From the NCBI RefSeq assembly GCF_900114015.1, contig NZ_FORN01000021.1, positions 1-64,000 of the forward strand: DNA of 64,000 nt, written 5' to 3'. The first letter of the stretch is position 1. The number at the start of each line of letters is the position of its first letter. Positions 24,995-33,540 of the stretch are shown here, in pieces. The position numbers and the translations under genes were made by a program. The DNA is from Caulobacter sp. UNC279MFTsu5.1. GTDB lineage: Bacteria; Pseudomonadota; Alphaproteobacteria; Caulobacterales; Caulobacteraceae. The notes beneath the pieces are model-generated. The model searched no databases. It was not told the origin of the DNA and was given only the letters and a program-made list of their open reading frames with translations.

Positions 24995-26022
24995 ACCGTC
25001 GGACTCTTCTTCTCGGGGCGGCCAGCGCGGCCAGCCTGGCCGCCTGCGCCCCGGTCACCCAGCATCCCGGCCCGGGCGAGCTGGGCTATCGCGGCCCCCG
25101 GCTGGACGAGGACGGCCTGTTCAGCTTCGACGGGACGAGGCTGGGCCTGATGAAGTGGCTGCCGCCCGAGGGGCGGCCGGTCACCCACGTGATCGTCGCC
25201 CTGCACGGCATGAACGACTATTCCAACGCCTTCCACCTGTCCGGACCGTTCTGGGCCGGACAGGGGATCGCCACCTACGCCATCGACATCCGGGGCTTCG
25301 GCCGTTCGCCCGACCGCGGCGTCTGGGCGCCGCCGGACCTGGTGATCGAAGACATCCGCACCGCCGTCGCCCTGGTCCGCGAGGCCCATCCCGAGGCCAA
25401 GGTCGCCCTGGCCGGCGAGAGCATGGGCGGGGCCCTGGCCATCGTCGCCATGGCCTCGGATCGGCCGCCCGCCGCCGACCGCGTGCTGCTGTTCGCCCCG
25501 GCCGTCTGGGGCTGGTCGAACCAGCCGCTGCCCTACAAGACCAGCCTGTGGATCACCGCTCACACCACCCGCGGCTGGGTGGTCAAGCCGCCGGAATGGC
25601 TGGTCAGGAACGTCCAGCCCACCGACAATATCGACGAGCTGCGGCGCATGGGCCGCGACCCGCTGATGATCTGGGGCGCGCGCTCCGACACCCTCTACGG
25701 CCTAGTCGGGCTGATGGAGAAGGCCTGGGCGTCGCTGGGCAAGGTTCAGGTTCCGGTCGCCTATTTCTACGGGGCCAACGACCATATCATCCCCAAGGAG
25801 CCGACCATGGAGGCGGTCCGCCGGCTCAAGCCCGACGACCGCTCGGCCTATTACGCCAACGGCTGGCACCTGCTGCTGGTCGACAACCAGGCCCAGGTGG
25901 TGTGGACCGACGCGGCCTCGTTCCTGAAGGACCCGCAGGCCGACCTGCCGTCCGGCGCCCCGCCGATCCCCGGCGCGCCGACCGCGCCGAACGTGGTGCG
26001 CTCGCAGATCTCAAAACAATAG
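24991..26022 (+). CDS. alpha/beta hydrolase lipoprotein, monoacylglycerol-lipase-like
   Basis: A 343-residue serine hydrolase (S33/monoacylglycerol lipase type). The signal has a lipobox, AASLAAC (about residues 13-19), so it is probably an outer-membrane or periplasmic lipoprotein. HGMNDYSNAF is the oxyanion-hole region, GESMGGALA the nucleophile elbow, YFYGANDHIIP the Asp, and ANGWHLLL the His. The stop codon of the UDG-like gene overlaps the start. A strong terminator follows at 26028. Confidence 0.9.
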   Translation: MNRRTLLLGAASAASLAACAPVTQHPGPGELGYRGPRLDEDGLFSFDGTRLGLMKWLPPEGRPVTHVIVALHGMNDYSNAFHLSGPFWAGQGIATYAIDIRGFGRSPDRGVWAPPDLVIEDIRTAVALVREAHPEAKVALAGESMGGALAIVAMASDRPPAADRVLLFAPAVWGWSNQPLPYKTSLWITAHTTRGWVVKPPEWLVRNVQPTDNIDELRRMGRDPLMIWGARSDTLYGLVGLMEKAWASLGKVQVPVAYFYGANDHIIPKEPTMEAVRRLKPDDRSAYYANGWHLLLVDNQAQVVWTDAASFLKDPQADLPSGAPPIPGAPTAPNVVRSQISKQ

Positions 26023-26027
26023 TTCCT

Positions 26028-26065
26028 CCGCTCATCCCGGCGTTCGCGGGATGAGCGGGGTTTTT
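26028..26065 (+). terminator. intrinsic terminator downstream of the hydrolase
   Basis: A 12-bp perfect stem CCGCTCATCCCG / CGGGATGAGCGG with a 7-nt loop and a T5 tract at 26061-26065. Its inner TCATCCCG is shared with the type B repeat family. Confidence 0.85.
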
Positions 26066-26152
26066 GGGTGCGGCGAGGTGAGGCCTTGTGACCCAGCCCC
26101 CGCCAGCGTACACCCGCGCGCAAACTTTCTGACCTAGGGCAGGACTGACGGC

Positions 26153-27214
26153 ATGACCTTGTTCGATTCCCCGGATTTCGAGGGACACGAAGGCGTTCAC
26201 GCGTTCTTTGACGAAAAAACCGGCCTGAAGTCGATCATCGCCGTCCACTCCACCGCCCGCGGTCCGGCCGCCGGCGGCTGCCGGATGTGGGACTATTCCA
26301 GCGCCGACGCCGCCGTGACCGACGCCCTGAGGCTGTCGCGCGGCATGTCGTACAAGAACGCCATGGCCGACCTGGACTTCGGCGGCGGCAAGGCCGTGAT
26401 CATCGGCGACGCCCGCAGCCAGAAGAGCCCGGAGCTGTTCGAGGCCTTCGGCCGCGCCGTCGACAGCTTGGCCGGCAGGTACTGGACGGCCGAGGACGTC
26501 GGCGTCTCGCCGGCCGACCTGGTCGCCACGCGCCGGACCACCCGCTATGTCGCCGGGCTGGAAGGCCACGCGGCCGCCTCGGGCGATCCGTCGCCGGTCA
26601 CCGCCGAGGGCGTGTTCCGCGGCGTACGCCTGTGCGTCCAGCGGGCCCTGAACCGCGACCTGAACGGCGTCACCGTCGCCATCCAGGGCGTGGGCCATGT
26701 CGGCGCCTATCTGGCCGAGAAGCTGCACGCCGCCGGCGCCAGGCTGGTCATCGCCGACGTCAACCCGCAAGCCCTCGACGAGGTGGCGACCAGGACCGGC
26801 GCCCGGATCGTCTCGACCGACGCCATTTTCGACGTCGAAGCCGACGTCTTCGCCCCCTGCGCCCTGGGCGGCGCGATCTCGGCCACGACCCTGCCGCGCC
26901 TGAAGGTCAAGGTGATCGCCGGCGGGGCCAACAACCAACTGGCCGACAAGACCATCGGCCAGGCGGTGTTCGAGCGCGGCATCCTCTACGCCCCCGACTA
27001 TGTGATCAACGGCGGCGGCATCATCAACGTGGCCGGCGAGATCCGGGCCCTGGAGGCCGGCGCGGCCTTCGATCCGGACTGGGTGGCGGCCAAGCTGGAC
27101 CGCCTGGCCCAGACCCTGGGCGAGGTGCTGGACCACTCGCTGGTCGACCAGCGCCCCGCAAACCTGGTCGCCGACGAGATCGCCCGCGCGCGCATCGCGG
27201 CGGCGCGTTCCTGA
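26153..27214 (+). CDS. leucine/phenylalanine (Glu/Leu/Phe/Val family) dehydrogenase
   Basis: A 353-residue NAD-dependent oxidative deaminase of amino acids. The N-terminal dimer-plus-substrate domain has MSYKNAMADLDFGGGKAVI, where the Lys in GGGK is the catalytic region. YWTAEDVGVSPADL contains the Asp, and the Rossmann motif is VAIQGVGHVGAYLAEKL. CALGGAISATTLPRLKVKVIAGGANNQLAD is the conserved active-site wall. The length and GGGK pattern fit leucine or phenylalanine dehydrogenase rather than GDH. Which amino acid cannot be read from sequence. Single gene. Confidence 0.87.
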   Translation: MTLFDSPDFEGHEGVHAFFDEKTGLKSIIAVHSTARGPAAGGCRMWDYSSADAAVTDALRLSRGMSYKNAMADLDFGGGKAVIIGDARSQKSPELFEAFGRAVDSLAGRYWTAEDVGVSPADLVATRRTTRYVAGLEGHAAASGDPSPVTAEGVFRGVRLCVQRALNRDLNGVTVAIQGVGHVGAYLAEKLHAAGARLVIADVNPQALDEVATRTGARIVSTDAIFDVEADVFAPCALGGAISATTLPRLKVKVIAGGANNQLADKTIGQAVFERGILYAPDYVINGGGIINVAGEIRALEAGAAFDPDWVAAKLDRLAQTLGEVLDHSLVDQRPANLVADEIARARIAAARS

Positions 27215-27329
27215 CCCGCCCTTTCCCATGGAAGTGGGCGGGCCCGCGCGACGTATGGCGGGCGATGCAGATCTGAACCAACCGGCGTGATGGACGGAGC
27301 CCGGGATCCTGATATAGCCCCGGCTTGTT

Positions 27330-28274
27330 CTAACGCGTCTCCGGGATCCAGACGAACCCGTCGCCCTGCGCCTTCACACGGCCAAGGCCGGGGTAAGGGA
27401 AGTGGACGGCGTAGAGCCGCAGGTTCTCATCGGCCGCGCGCCGCAGCAGCGCCCGGCGGCTGGCCTGAGCGGTCGCCGCGTCGCCGTCGAACTCCACGGT
27501 CCAGTCCGGCTTCTGCACCGAAACCACCGAGTGATGCGCGCTGTCGCCGATGTAGAGCAGGCGATCTCGCCCCGACGCGACTTCGTAGGCGCTGTGACCT
27601 GGGGTGTGCCCGTTCACCGGCACGGCCGTGACCAGGCCCGGCAAGACGACGGCGCCGGGGACAAAGGTGACGACCTTGGGCGCGATGGCGGCTGCAAGCA
27701 CGCTTTGGTCCTTGTTGTCCCTCATGGCCGCCCATTCCGGCGCGGAGAGGTGAATGGCGGCGTTGGGAAAGGCCAGGCCGCCGCGCGGACCGAGAAGTCC
27801 GCCCACGTGATCGGGATGGGCGTGCGAGATGAAGATGTCCGTGACCTGGGCGGGGTTCACGCCGACCGCTCGCAGGGAGGCCTGGAGAGCGTCTCCGCGG
27901 GCGAAGCTGGCGTCGCCGGCCCCGGTGTCGAAGAGCAGGATCCGGCTGGCGCTACGCACCAGGAGCGGCTGGATCCCGAGCTCCAACTGGTCCTGCCGCA
28001 GCCCGTTCGTCTTGAGCACCGCCGCCACTTCGGCTGGCGAACGGCCAACGCCGAAAGTCTTCCCGTCGTTCGCGACGGTGATGGTCCCGTCGAACAGGGC
28101 CGCCGCCTCGAGTGCTCCAATTTTGAAACGGGTGATGTCGTGCGCGGGTGCGGCCAAGACAGCAGGTGCGACGGCCGATCGGGCAGGCTGGGCCTGAAGC
28201 GGATCGGCGGAGACTCCTGTCGCCAGGACGAGAAGTCCCGCCAGACCGAGATTGCGCAGGGTGTGGATAGGCAC
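27330..28274 (-). CDS. exported MBL-fold metallo-hydrolase
   Basis: A 314-residue metallo-beta-lactamase fold protein. The signal peptide is VPIHTLRNLGLAGLLVLATGVSA. Metal ligands are HAHPDH (ISHAHPDHVGG), GHTPGH (VNGHTPGHSAY) and GDSAHHS, followed by the HFPYPGLG C-terminal His. It resembles AHL-lactonase or penicillinase-like hydrolases with a periplasmic location. GTG at 28274 is chosen for a GGGAG 8 nt upstream; a longer frame from 28361 lacks one. No substrate can be assigned. Confidence 0.85.
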   Translation of the reverse strand: MPIHTLRNLGLAGLLVLATGVSADPLQAQPARSAVAPAVLAAPAHDITRFKIGALEAAALFDGTITVANDGKTFGVGRSPAEVAAVLKTNGLRQDQLELGIQPLLVRSASRILLFDTGAGDASFARGDALQASLRAVGVNPAQVTDIFISHAHPDHVGGLLGPRGGLAFPNAAIHLSAPEWAAMRDNKDQSVLAAAIAPKVVTFVPGAVVLPGLVTAVPVNGHTPGHSAYEVASGRDRLLYIGDSAHHSVVSVQKPDWTVEFDGDAATAQASRRALLRRAADENLRLYAVHFPYPGLGRVKAQGDGFVWIPETR

Positions 28275-28418
28275 GAGCGAGCGACTCCCAAGTTGAACCG
28301 GGGATATGGGCTCGCTGGACGGGGACGCCAGACGCCTCCTGAAATTCTCGGTGAAGCTCACGGCGCCGATATGATCGTCTCAACCGTCACGGATGCCTCC
28401 AAACACCCGTCACCGATG

Positions 28419-29876
28419 TCACCGGTCTGAAGACCTTTGGGCGAGGGGATCCGTCGCGCGGACCCGTCCCGAAATCTCCGCCCCCGCGTCCCGGTCCAGC
28501 CGCAGGTAGACCGGCAGGGCCAGCAGCGTCACCAGGCCGATCGCCACGAACGGCCAGGTGAAGCGGTCCGGGGTCAGGTGGGCCTGGTGGCCGCGCGCCA
28601 GGTGCAGCATCAGGCCGCCGAAGCTGACGCCCAGGGCCAGCCCGACCTGCTGCGCCACGGCCGCCAGGGTCGAGGCGGCGGCCACCCGGGGCTGGGGCAC
28701 GTCGGCATAGGCGATGGTGTTGGTGGCGATGAACTGGTTGGAGCGCGCGAAGCCGGCCAGAAACAGGGCGCCGGCCATCACCGCCATCGGCGTCGCCAGG
28801 GTGAAGAAGCCGGGCGCGGCCGTCAGGACCGCCGTGGCGATCACGAACACCGCCAGCGAGGTGCGGAAGCCGAAGCGCTTGAGGCCCGCCGCCGCGAACG
28901 GCCGGGCGATCAGCGTGCCGACCCCGGTCCCCAGGGTGACCGCGCTGGCCTTCAGCGGGCTCCAGCCCAGGGCGACCTGCAGCAGCAGCGGCAGCAGGAA
29001 CGGACTGGCCCCGATGCCCAGCCGCACGAACGCCCCGCCCAGCAGGCTGGCGCGGTAGGTGCGATACTTGAGCAGGGCCAGATCGAGGATCGGCCTGGGC
29101 GTGACCTTGGCCTTGCGCAGATAGAGCCAGCCCGCGCCCAGCGACAGGGCCAGCACGGCGGCCTGGGCCCAGGGCGGCAGCAAGGACAGCCCCGCCGTCT
29201 CGGCCACCACCACCAGGCCGCTGATGGCGATCGCCGACAGCAGGAAGCCCAGGGTGTCGAATCGGCCCATTTCCTTGTTGGGCTGGCTCTTGGGCACGAA
29301 GCGCATCACCGCTGTCATGCCCAGCAGGCCGATCGGCAGGTTCAGATAGAAGATCCACGGCCAGTCGGCGACGCTGAGCACCAAGCCGGCCAGGGGCGGG
29401 CCGATCAGCGGGCCGACCAGGGCGGGCATGGTGAACCAGCCCATGGCTCGGATCAGCTTGTCCTTGGGCGTCGAACCGACCACGATCAGCCGGGCCACCG
29501 GGGTCATCATCGCCCCGCCGATCCCCTGCAGGATCCGGGAAGCGACCAGGGCCTCCAGGTTCCGCGACAGGCCGCACAGGGCCGAGCCGGTCAGGAACAC
29601 GATCATCGCCGTCAGGAACACCCGCCGCGCGCCGAACCTTTCCGCCGCCCAGCCGCTGGCCGGGGTGAACACCGCCAGGGCCAGGATGTACGAGGTCAGG
29701 GCCAGCTTCAGGTGGATCGGGTCGACGCGAAAGGCGTGGGCCAGGGTGGGCAGGGCGGTCGACAGAGCTGTGGAGTCGATGAACTCCATCAGCAGGGCGC
29801 TGGCCACGGCCAGCGAGATCAGCCGGGTTCCAAGAACCGACGGGTCTGGCGAAGGGGCGGGCTGATCGGTCGACAC
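28419..29876 (-). CDS. MFS drug exporter, DHA2 (EmrB/QacA) type
   Basis: A 485-residue, 14-helix major facilitator. Motif A in the loop between TM2 and TM3 reads GWAAERFGARRVFLTAMI. Motif C-like GIGGAMMTPVARLI follows, and the D1 motif is LMEFIDSTALSTALPTL. WPWIFYLNLPIGLLGM is a DHA2 fingerprint. The GTG at 29876 is preferred, as MSTDQPAPSP precedes the first helix. A UVR-motif protein is divergent. The EmrA-like adaptor is absent, so it may act alone. Confidence 0.9.
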   Translation of the reverse strand: MSTDQPAPSPDPSVLGTRLISLAVASALLMEFIDSTALSTALPTLAHAFRVDPIHLKLALTSYILALAVFTPASGWAAERFGARRVFLTAMIVFLTGSALCGLSRNLEALVASRILQGIGGAMMTPVARLIVVGSTPKDKLIRAMGWFTMPALVGPLIGPPLAGLVLSVADWPWIFYLNLPIGLLGMTAVMRFVPKSQPNKEMGRFDTLGFLLSAIAISGLVVVAETAGLSLLPPWAQAAVLALSLGAGWLYLRKAKVTPRPILDLALLKYRTYRASLLGGAFVRLGIGASPFLLPLLLQVALGWSPLKASAVTLGTGVGTLIARPFAAAGLKRFGFRTSLAVFVIATAVLTAAPGFFTLATPMAVMAGALFLAGFARSNQFIATNTIAYADVPQPRVAAASTLAAVAQQVGLALGVSFGGLMLHLARGHQAHLTPDRFTWPFVAIGLVTLLALPVYLRLDRDAGAEISGRVRATDPLAQRSSDR

Positions 29877-29971
29877 GACGGGCGGCTTACGCCTGTCGGC
29901 CGGCGATCTCAAGCCGCGGCCCGATCGGGCGTCTCGCGCGTTATCATGCATGCACCCGCCGGGAGCCCGCG

Positions 29972-30277
29972 ATGACTCAGGAAACCCATCTGTCCGAACT
30001 GGAGGAGGAGATGGCCCAGGCCGTCGCCTCCGAGGATTTCGAAACCGCCTCGGCCCTGCGCGACCAGATCGACCAGATCCGGCGCGACCAGCGGATCATG
30101 GAGCAGCCCGGCGCCGACGCGCCCCAGGCTTCCTATCTTCGTCGCCAGGAACCGGGGAAGATGGGGCTGGGGACCGACCAGCCCCGCCATGTTCCGCCCA
30201 GGGGCTGGGTTCCGCCCGCCAAGCCCGACCCGATGACGACGGGACATTCCAAGGGCGGCCGGCGTTCCAGGGGCTGA
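29972..30277 (+). CDS. small UVR-motif (UvrB/UvrC domain) protein
   Basis: A 101-residue protein with an N-terminal UVR motif (about 6-40): LSELEEEMAQAVASEDFETASALRDQIDQI, the helical hairpin by which UvrB meets UvrC. The rest is Pro-rich and basic (RHVPPRGWVPPAKPDPM ... GGRRSRG) and probably disordered. Such stand-alone UVR proteins (McsA-like without zinc fingers) are widespread in alphaproteobacteria, with unclear roles in repair or protease adaptor functions. Confidence 0.75.
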   Translation: MTQETHLSELEEEMAQAVASEDFETASALRDQIDQIRRDQRIMEQPGADAPQASYLRRQEPGKMGLGTDQPRHVPPRGWVPPAKPDPMTTGHSKGGRRSRG

Positions 30278-30437
30278 GAGCGCGGGCGCGCATCGATCTG
30301 CTTTCAGGCGCGCGGGGCGCCCGCCTTCATGGCGGCCTGGCCCCGCTTGCAGAATTCCTCCGTCCGCGTTCCATCTTGACGCTTGCGCCAAATTCGAACG
30401 GCCGTAAGACTTCCCCACAGGTAAAGGGGATACCGTA

Positions 30438-31121
30438 GTGAGTCCGAAGAGCGACGGCGCGACCGTCATCACCGCGCCAGAAACCGATGTCGAGGGCGTC
30501 GACAACGAAGCCGTCACCAAGAACCTGGTGTTCGTCGCCGCCGAGCGGCTGTTCGCGCTGCACGGCTTCCAGAACGTGTCGGTGCGCGACATCACCGCCG
30601 CGGCGGGCGTCAACCTGGCCTCGGTGAACTATCACTTCGGCTCCAAGGACGCGCTGCTGTACGAGATCTTCCGGCGGCGCACGGTCGAGCTGAACCGCGA
30701 GCGGGCCAAGAAGCTGCACGAGGCGACCGACCGCCATGCGGGCAATCCGCCGGTGCGCGAGATCCTGGCCGCCCTGCTGACCCCGCCGCTGAAGTGGCTG
30801 GCGCCGGACCACGAGCGCCGCATCTCGCTGCAGTTCCTGATCCGCGCCCGCAGCGAAGGCACCGACGAGATCCGCAAGGTGCTGCAGACCGACGTCACCC
30901 ACCTGCGGCGCTTCTCGGACGCCCTGCTCAAGGCGCGGCCGGACCTGCCGTCCGAGGAGATCTACTGGCGGCTGCACTTCACCCTGGGCATGCTGCACAA
31001 CAACCGCTTCGCCGAGTTCGACCGCCTGAACGTGCTGTCGGAAGGCGCGACCAGCGAAGCCGACGTCGAGGCCCTGCTGGGCCGCATGCTGGCCTTCGCC
31101 GAGGCGGGGTTTTCGGCTTAG
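30438..31121 (+). CDS. TetR family transcriptional regulator
   Basis: A 227-residue repressor. The HTH (about residues 30-75) reads VFVAAERLFALHGFQNVSVRDITAAAGVNLASVNYHFGSKDALLYEIF, a strong match to the TetR_N domain. The C-terminal helical ligand domain looks like the CerR/DUF1956 type (HFTLGMLHNNRFAEFDRL). GTG start at 30438. The target is not evident; the nearest genes are the UVR protein and the TonB receptor. The ligand is unknown. Confidence 0.9.
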   Translation: MSPKSDGATVITAPETDVEGVDNEAVTKNLVFVAAERLFALHGFQNVSVRDITAAAGVNLASVNYHFGSKDALLYEIFRRRTVELNRERAKKLHEATDRHAGNPPVREILAALLTPPLKWLAPDHERRISLQFLIRARSEGTDEIRKVLQTDVTHLRRFSDALLKARPDLPSEEIYWRLHFTLGMLHNNRFAEFDRLNVLSEGATSEADVEALLGRMLAFAEAGFSA

Positions 31122-31164
31122 GGGCCGATCGCGTTCCGAAGGAAGCCGCTCGGAGAGTCATGCC

Positions 31165-31277
31165 GTTGTCATCCCGGAAGCCTCGTAGAGGCTGTCCGGG
31201 ACCCAGGGGACTGGGCAAGCACGGTGCAGCCGCCCCCGGAGCCCGGACAAGCGGTGCGCGCTTTCCGGGACGACAAC
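31165..31277. repeat. dispersed palindromic repeat, type B, second copy
   Basis: Begins GTTGTCATCCCGGAAGCC and ends TCCGGGACGACAAC, matching the copy at 2764 with one changed base in the right arm. It lies between the TetR gene and the TonB receptor. Confidence 0.75.
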
Positions 31278-31399
31278 CTTGGTTGAAGCCGGGCCTTCGG
31301 ACGCCTGGCCGTCTGAGCCCACACCCGCGCCCTGATCCGACAAATGTCGCGTAAAGCCGTCCTCGCGGTTTGACAGGCCGCGCCCTTACCTCCTATTGC

Positions 31400-31428
31400 A
31401 TTTGCGACTCATTATTGTTCGCAAGCGA
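31400..31428 (+). promoter_or_regulatory. candidate Fur-like operator upstream of the TonB receptor
   Basis: The inverted repeat TTGCGA ... TCGCAA (31402-31407 and 31419-31424) surrounds CTCATTATTGT, close to the ATTATTG-type core of iron-regulated TonB receptor promoters. It lies 15 nt before the start codon. Confidence 0.4.
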
Positions 31429-31438
31429 GCCCTGTCCC

Positions 31439-33532
31439 ATGATCGTCTCCCCGCGCGCCCTGCTGATGGCCGGCGCCGCCGTCCTGGCCCTGTCTTCCGG
31501 CGCCGTCGCTCGAGCCGCGGAGACCGCGCCCGCCGCCGAGGCCGGCGTGGCCGAGAACCAGGTGGACGGCGTGGTCGTCACAGGGGCCCGCACTCGCACC
31601 TCGGCGGTGACGGGCCTGGACATGAGCCTGCGCGAAACGCCGCAGTCGGTGACGATCCTCGATCAGGCGCGGATCCGGAGCTTCGGCCTGACCACGGTCA
31701 ACGACCTGCTGGCCCAGGTGACCGGCGTCAATGTCGAGAAGGTCGAGACCGACCGCACCTATTACAACTCGCGCGGCTTCGACATCACCAACTTCCAGGT
31801 GGACGGGATCGGCCTGCCGCTGATCTGGGGCATCCAGTTCGGCGATCTGGACACCGTGCTGTTCGATCGCGTCGAGGTGGTGCGCGGCGCCAACAGCATG
31901 ATGACCGGCACCGGCAACCCGTCGGCTACGGTCAACTACGTGCGCAAGCGCCCGACCGACAGCTTCCAGGCCAGCGCCGCGCTGCAGTACGGCTCGTGGG
32001 AGAACTACCGCCTGGAGGCCGACGTCTCGGGCCCGCTCGACGCCGCGGGAGCTGTGCGCGGCAGGCTGATCTACGCCAACGAGGACAGGGGGTCCTATCT
32101 GGATCACTACCACGTCAACCGGAACGTCTATTCGGGCCTGCTGGCCTGGGACGTCACGCCCAAGCTGACCGCCACCGCCGGCTACGCGTTGCAGGACAAC
32201 CGCTCGCGCGGCGTGCTGTGGGGCGCCCTGCCGCTGCTCTATTCGGACGGGACGCGGGTCGACTATCCGCGTTCGGCCTCCACTTCGGCCGACTGGACCT
32301 ACTGGAACGTCAAGGACCAGACGGCCTTCACCGAGCTGGACTACAGGTTCGACAACGGCTGGCAGGTCAAGGCCACCGGCACCTACAAGCGCTTCAACGA
32401 GAACGCCAAGCTGCTCTACGCCTACGACAACCCCGACCCGGCCACCGGCCTGGGCGTCAAGGGCATGAGCGGCGTCTATCCGTCGAAGTACGAGAACTTC
32501 ATCCTCGACGCCTACGCGTCGGGCCCGTTCCAGCTGTTCGGCCGCACGCACCAGCTGGTGGTGGGCGGCCAGACCTCCAAGTCGACCGGCAAGGAGTGGG
32601 AGAACTTCTCAGGCGACACGATCCTCTATCCGGCCGTCGGCCTGTGGGGCTCGCAGCAGGTCGCCGAGCCGACCTATCCCGGCGCGTACCAGGCCTCGGA
32701 CCAGACCGACCGCCTGTCGCGCTTCTACGCCGCCGCCCACTTCAGCGTGACCGACCCATTCAAGGTCGTGGCCGGCTTCAACGCCCTGAAGCTGAAGTCG
32801 AAGGGCTATTCCTACGGCGCCGACACGCCGCGCGACGAGAAGAAGGTCAGCCCCTATGTCGGCGCGGTCTACGACCTGACGCCGAACGTCTCGCTCTACG
32901 CCAGCTACACCGACATCTTCAATCCGCAGTCCGAGCGGGACGCGAACAACCAGAACCTGCCCGCCGCCCATGGCCAGGCCTATGAGGCGGGCGTCAAGAG
33001 CGAGTGGTTCGACCATCGCCTCTATCTGACCGGCGCGGTGTTCCAGTCGGAGCAGAAGGACCTGGCCTTCGCCGTCGGCATGGACGGAACCCGGACCGTC
33101 TATGACGGTCTCGACACCAAGGTGACCGGCTACGAGCTGGAAGCCACCGGCGCCCTGACCGACCAATGGACGCTCAGCGCCGGCTGGACCCAGCTGAAGA
33201 TCGAGGGCGAGAACGGCCAGGATCGCGAGTACCTGCCGCGCAAGACCTTCAAGGCCACCACCACCTATACCTTCCCCGAACTGCGCAACCTGACGGTCGG
33301 GGCCGCGGTGCGCTGGCAGAGCGCGGTGTCGATGGTCGACATCGCGCCGGTCGAGCAGAAGGCCTACGGCGTCGTCGACCTGATGGCCGGCGTCGACCTG
33401 ACCGACAAGGTGCGCGCCACGCTCAACGTCGATAACGCGGCCGACAAGACGTACCTGACCAGCCTGATGTGGACCCAGTCGTACTACGCCGCGCCGCGCA
33501 GCGCGTCGCTGCGCCTGACCTACAGCTTCTGA
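31439..33532 (+). CDS. TonB-dependent siderophore receptor
   Basis: A 697-residue outer-membrane receptor of the FpvA/FhuE group. After the signal (MIVSPRALLMAGAAVLALSSGAVARA), a plug domain begins near residue 60 with SLRETPQSVTILDQARIRSFG, TTVNDLLAQVTGVNVEKVETD, YYNSRGFDITNFQVDGIGLP. A 22-strand barrel ends in SLRLTYSF. VVRGANSMMTGTGNPSATVNYVRKRP is the plug hinge. The PepSY membrane protein 9 nt downstream completes an iron-import unit. An iron-dependent operator is suspected just upstream. Confidence 0.93.
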   Translation: MIVSPRALLMAGAAVLALSSGAVARAAETAPAAEAGVAENQVDGVVVTGARTRTSAVTGLDMSLRETPQSVTILDQARIRSFGLTTVNDLLAQVTGVNVEKVETDRTYYNSRGFDITNFQVDGIGLPLIWGIQFGDLDTVLFDRVEVVRGANSMMTGTGNPSATVNYVRKRPTDSFQASAALQYGSWENYRLEADVSGPLDAAGAVRGRLIYANEDRGSYLDHYHVNRNVYSGLLAWDVTPKLTATAGYALQDNRSRGVLWGALPLLYSDGTRVDYPRSASTSADWTYWNVKDQTAFTELDYRFDNGWQVKATGTYKRFNENAKLLYAYDNPDPATGLGVKGMSGVYPSKYENFILDAYASGPFQLFGRTHQLVVGGQTSKSTGKEWENFSGDTILYPAVGLWGSQQVAEPTYPGAYQASDQTDRLSRFYAAAHFSVTDPFKVVAGFNALKLKSKGYSYGADTPRDEKKVSPYVGAVYDLTPNVSLYASYTDIFNPQSERDANNQNLPAAHGQAYEAGVKSEWFDHRLYLTGAVFQSEQKDLAFAVGMDGTRTVYDGLDTKVTGYELEATGALTDQWTLSAGWTQLKIEGENGQDREYLPRKTFKATTTYTFPELRNLTVGAAVRWQSAVSMVDIAPVEQKAYGVVDLMAGVDLTDKVRATLNVDNAADKTYLTSLMWTQSYYAAPRSASLRLTYSF

Positions 33533-33540
33533 GGACGGAC

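Noticed and set aside
30300..30440. Minus-strand tail EEFCKRGQAAMKAGAPRA before the TetR gene
   Set aside because: Reads smoothly for 18 codons but has no start codon, and its frame runs antisense into the TetR gene. Probably chance.
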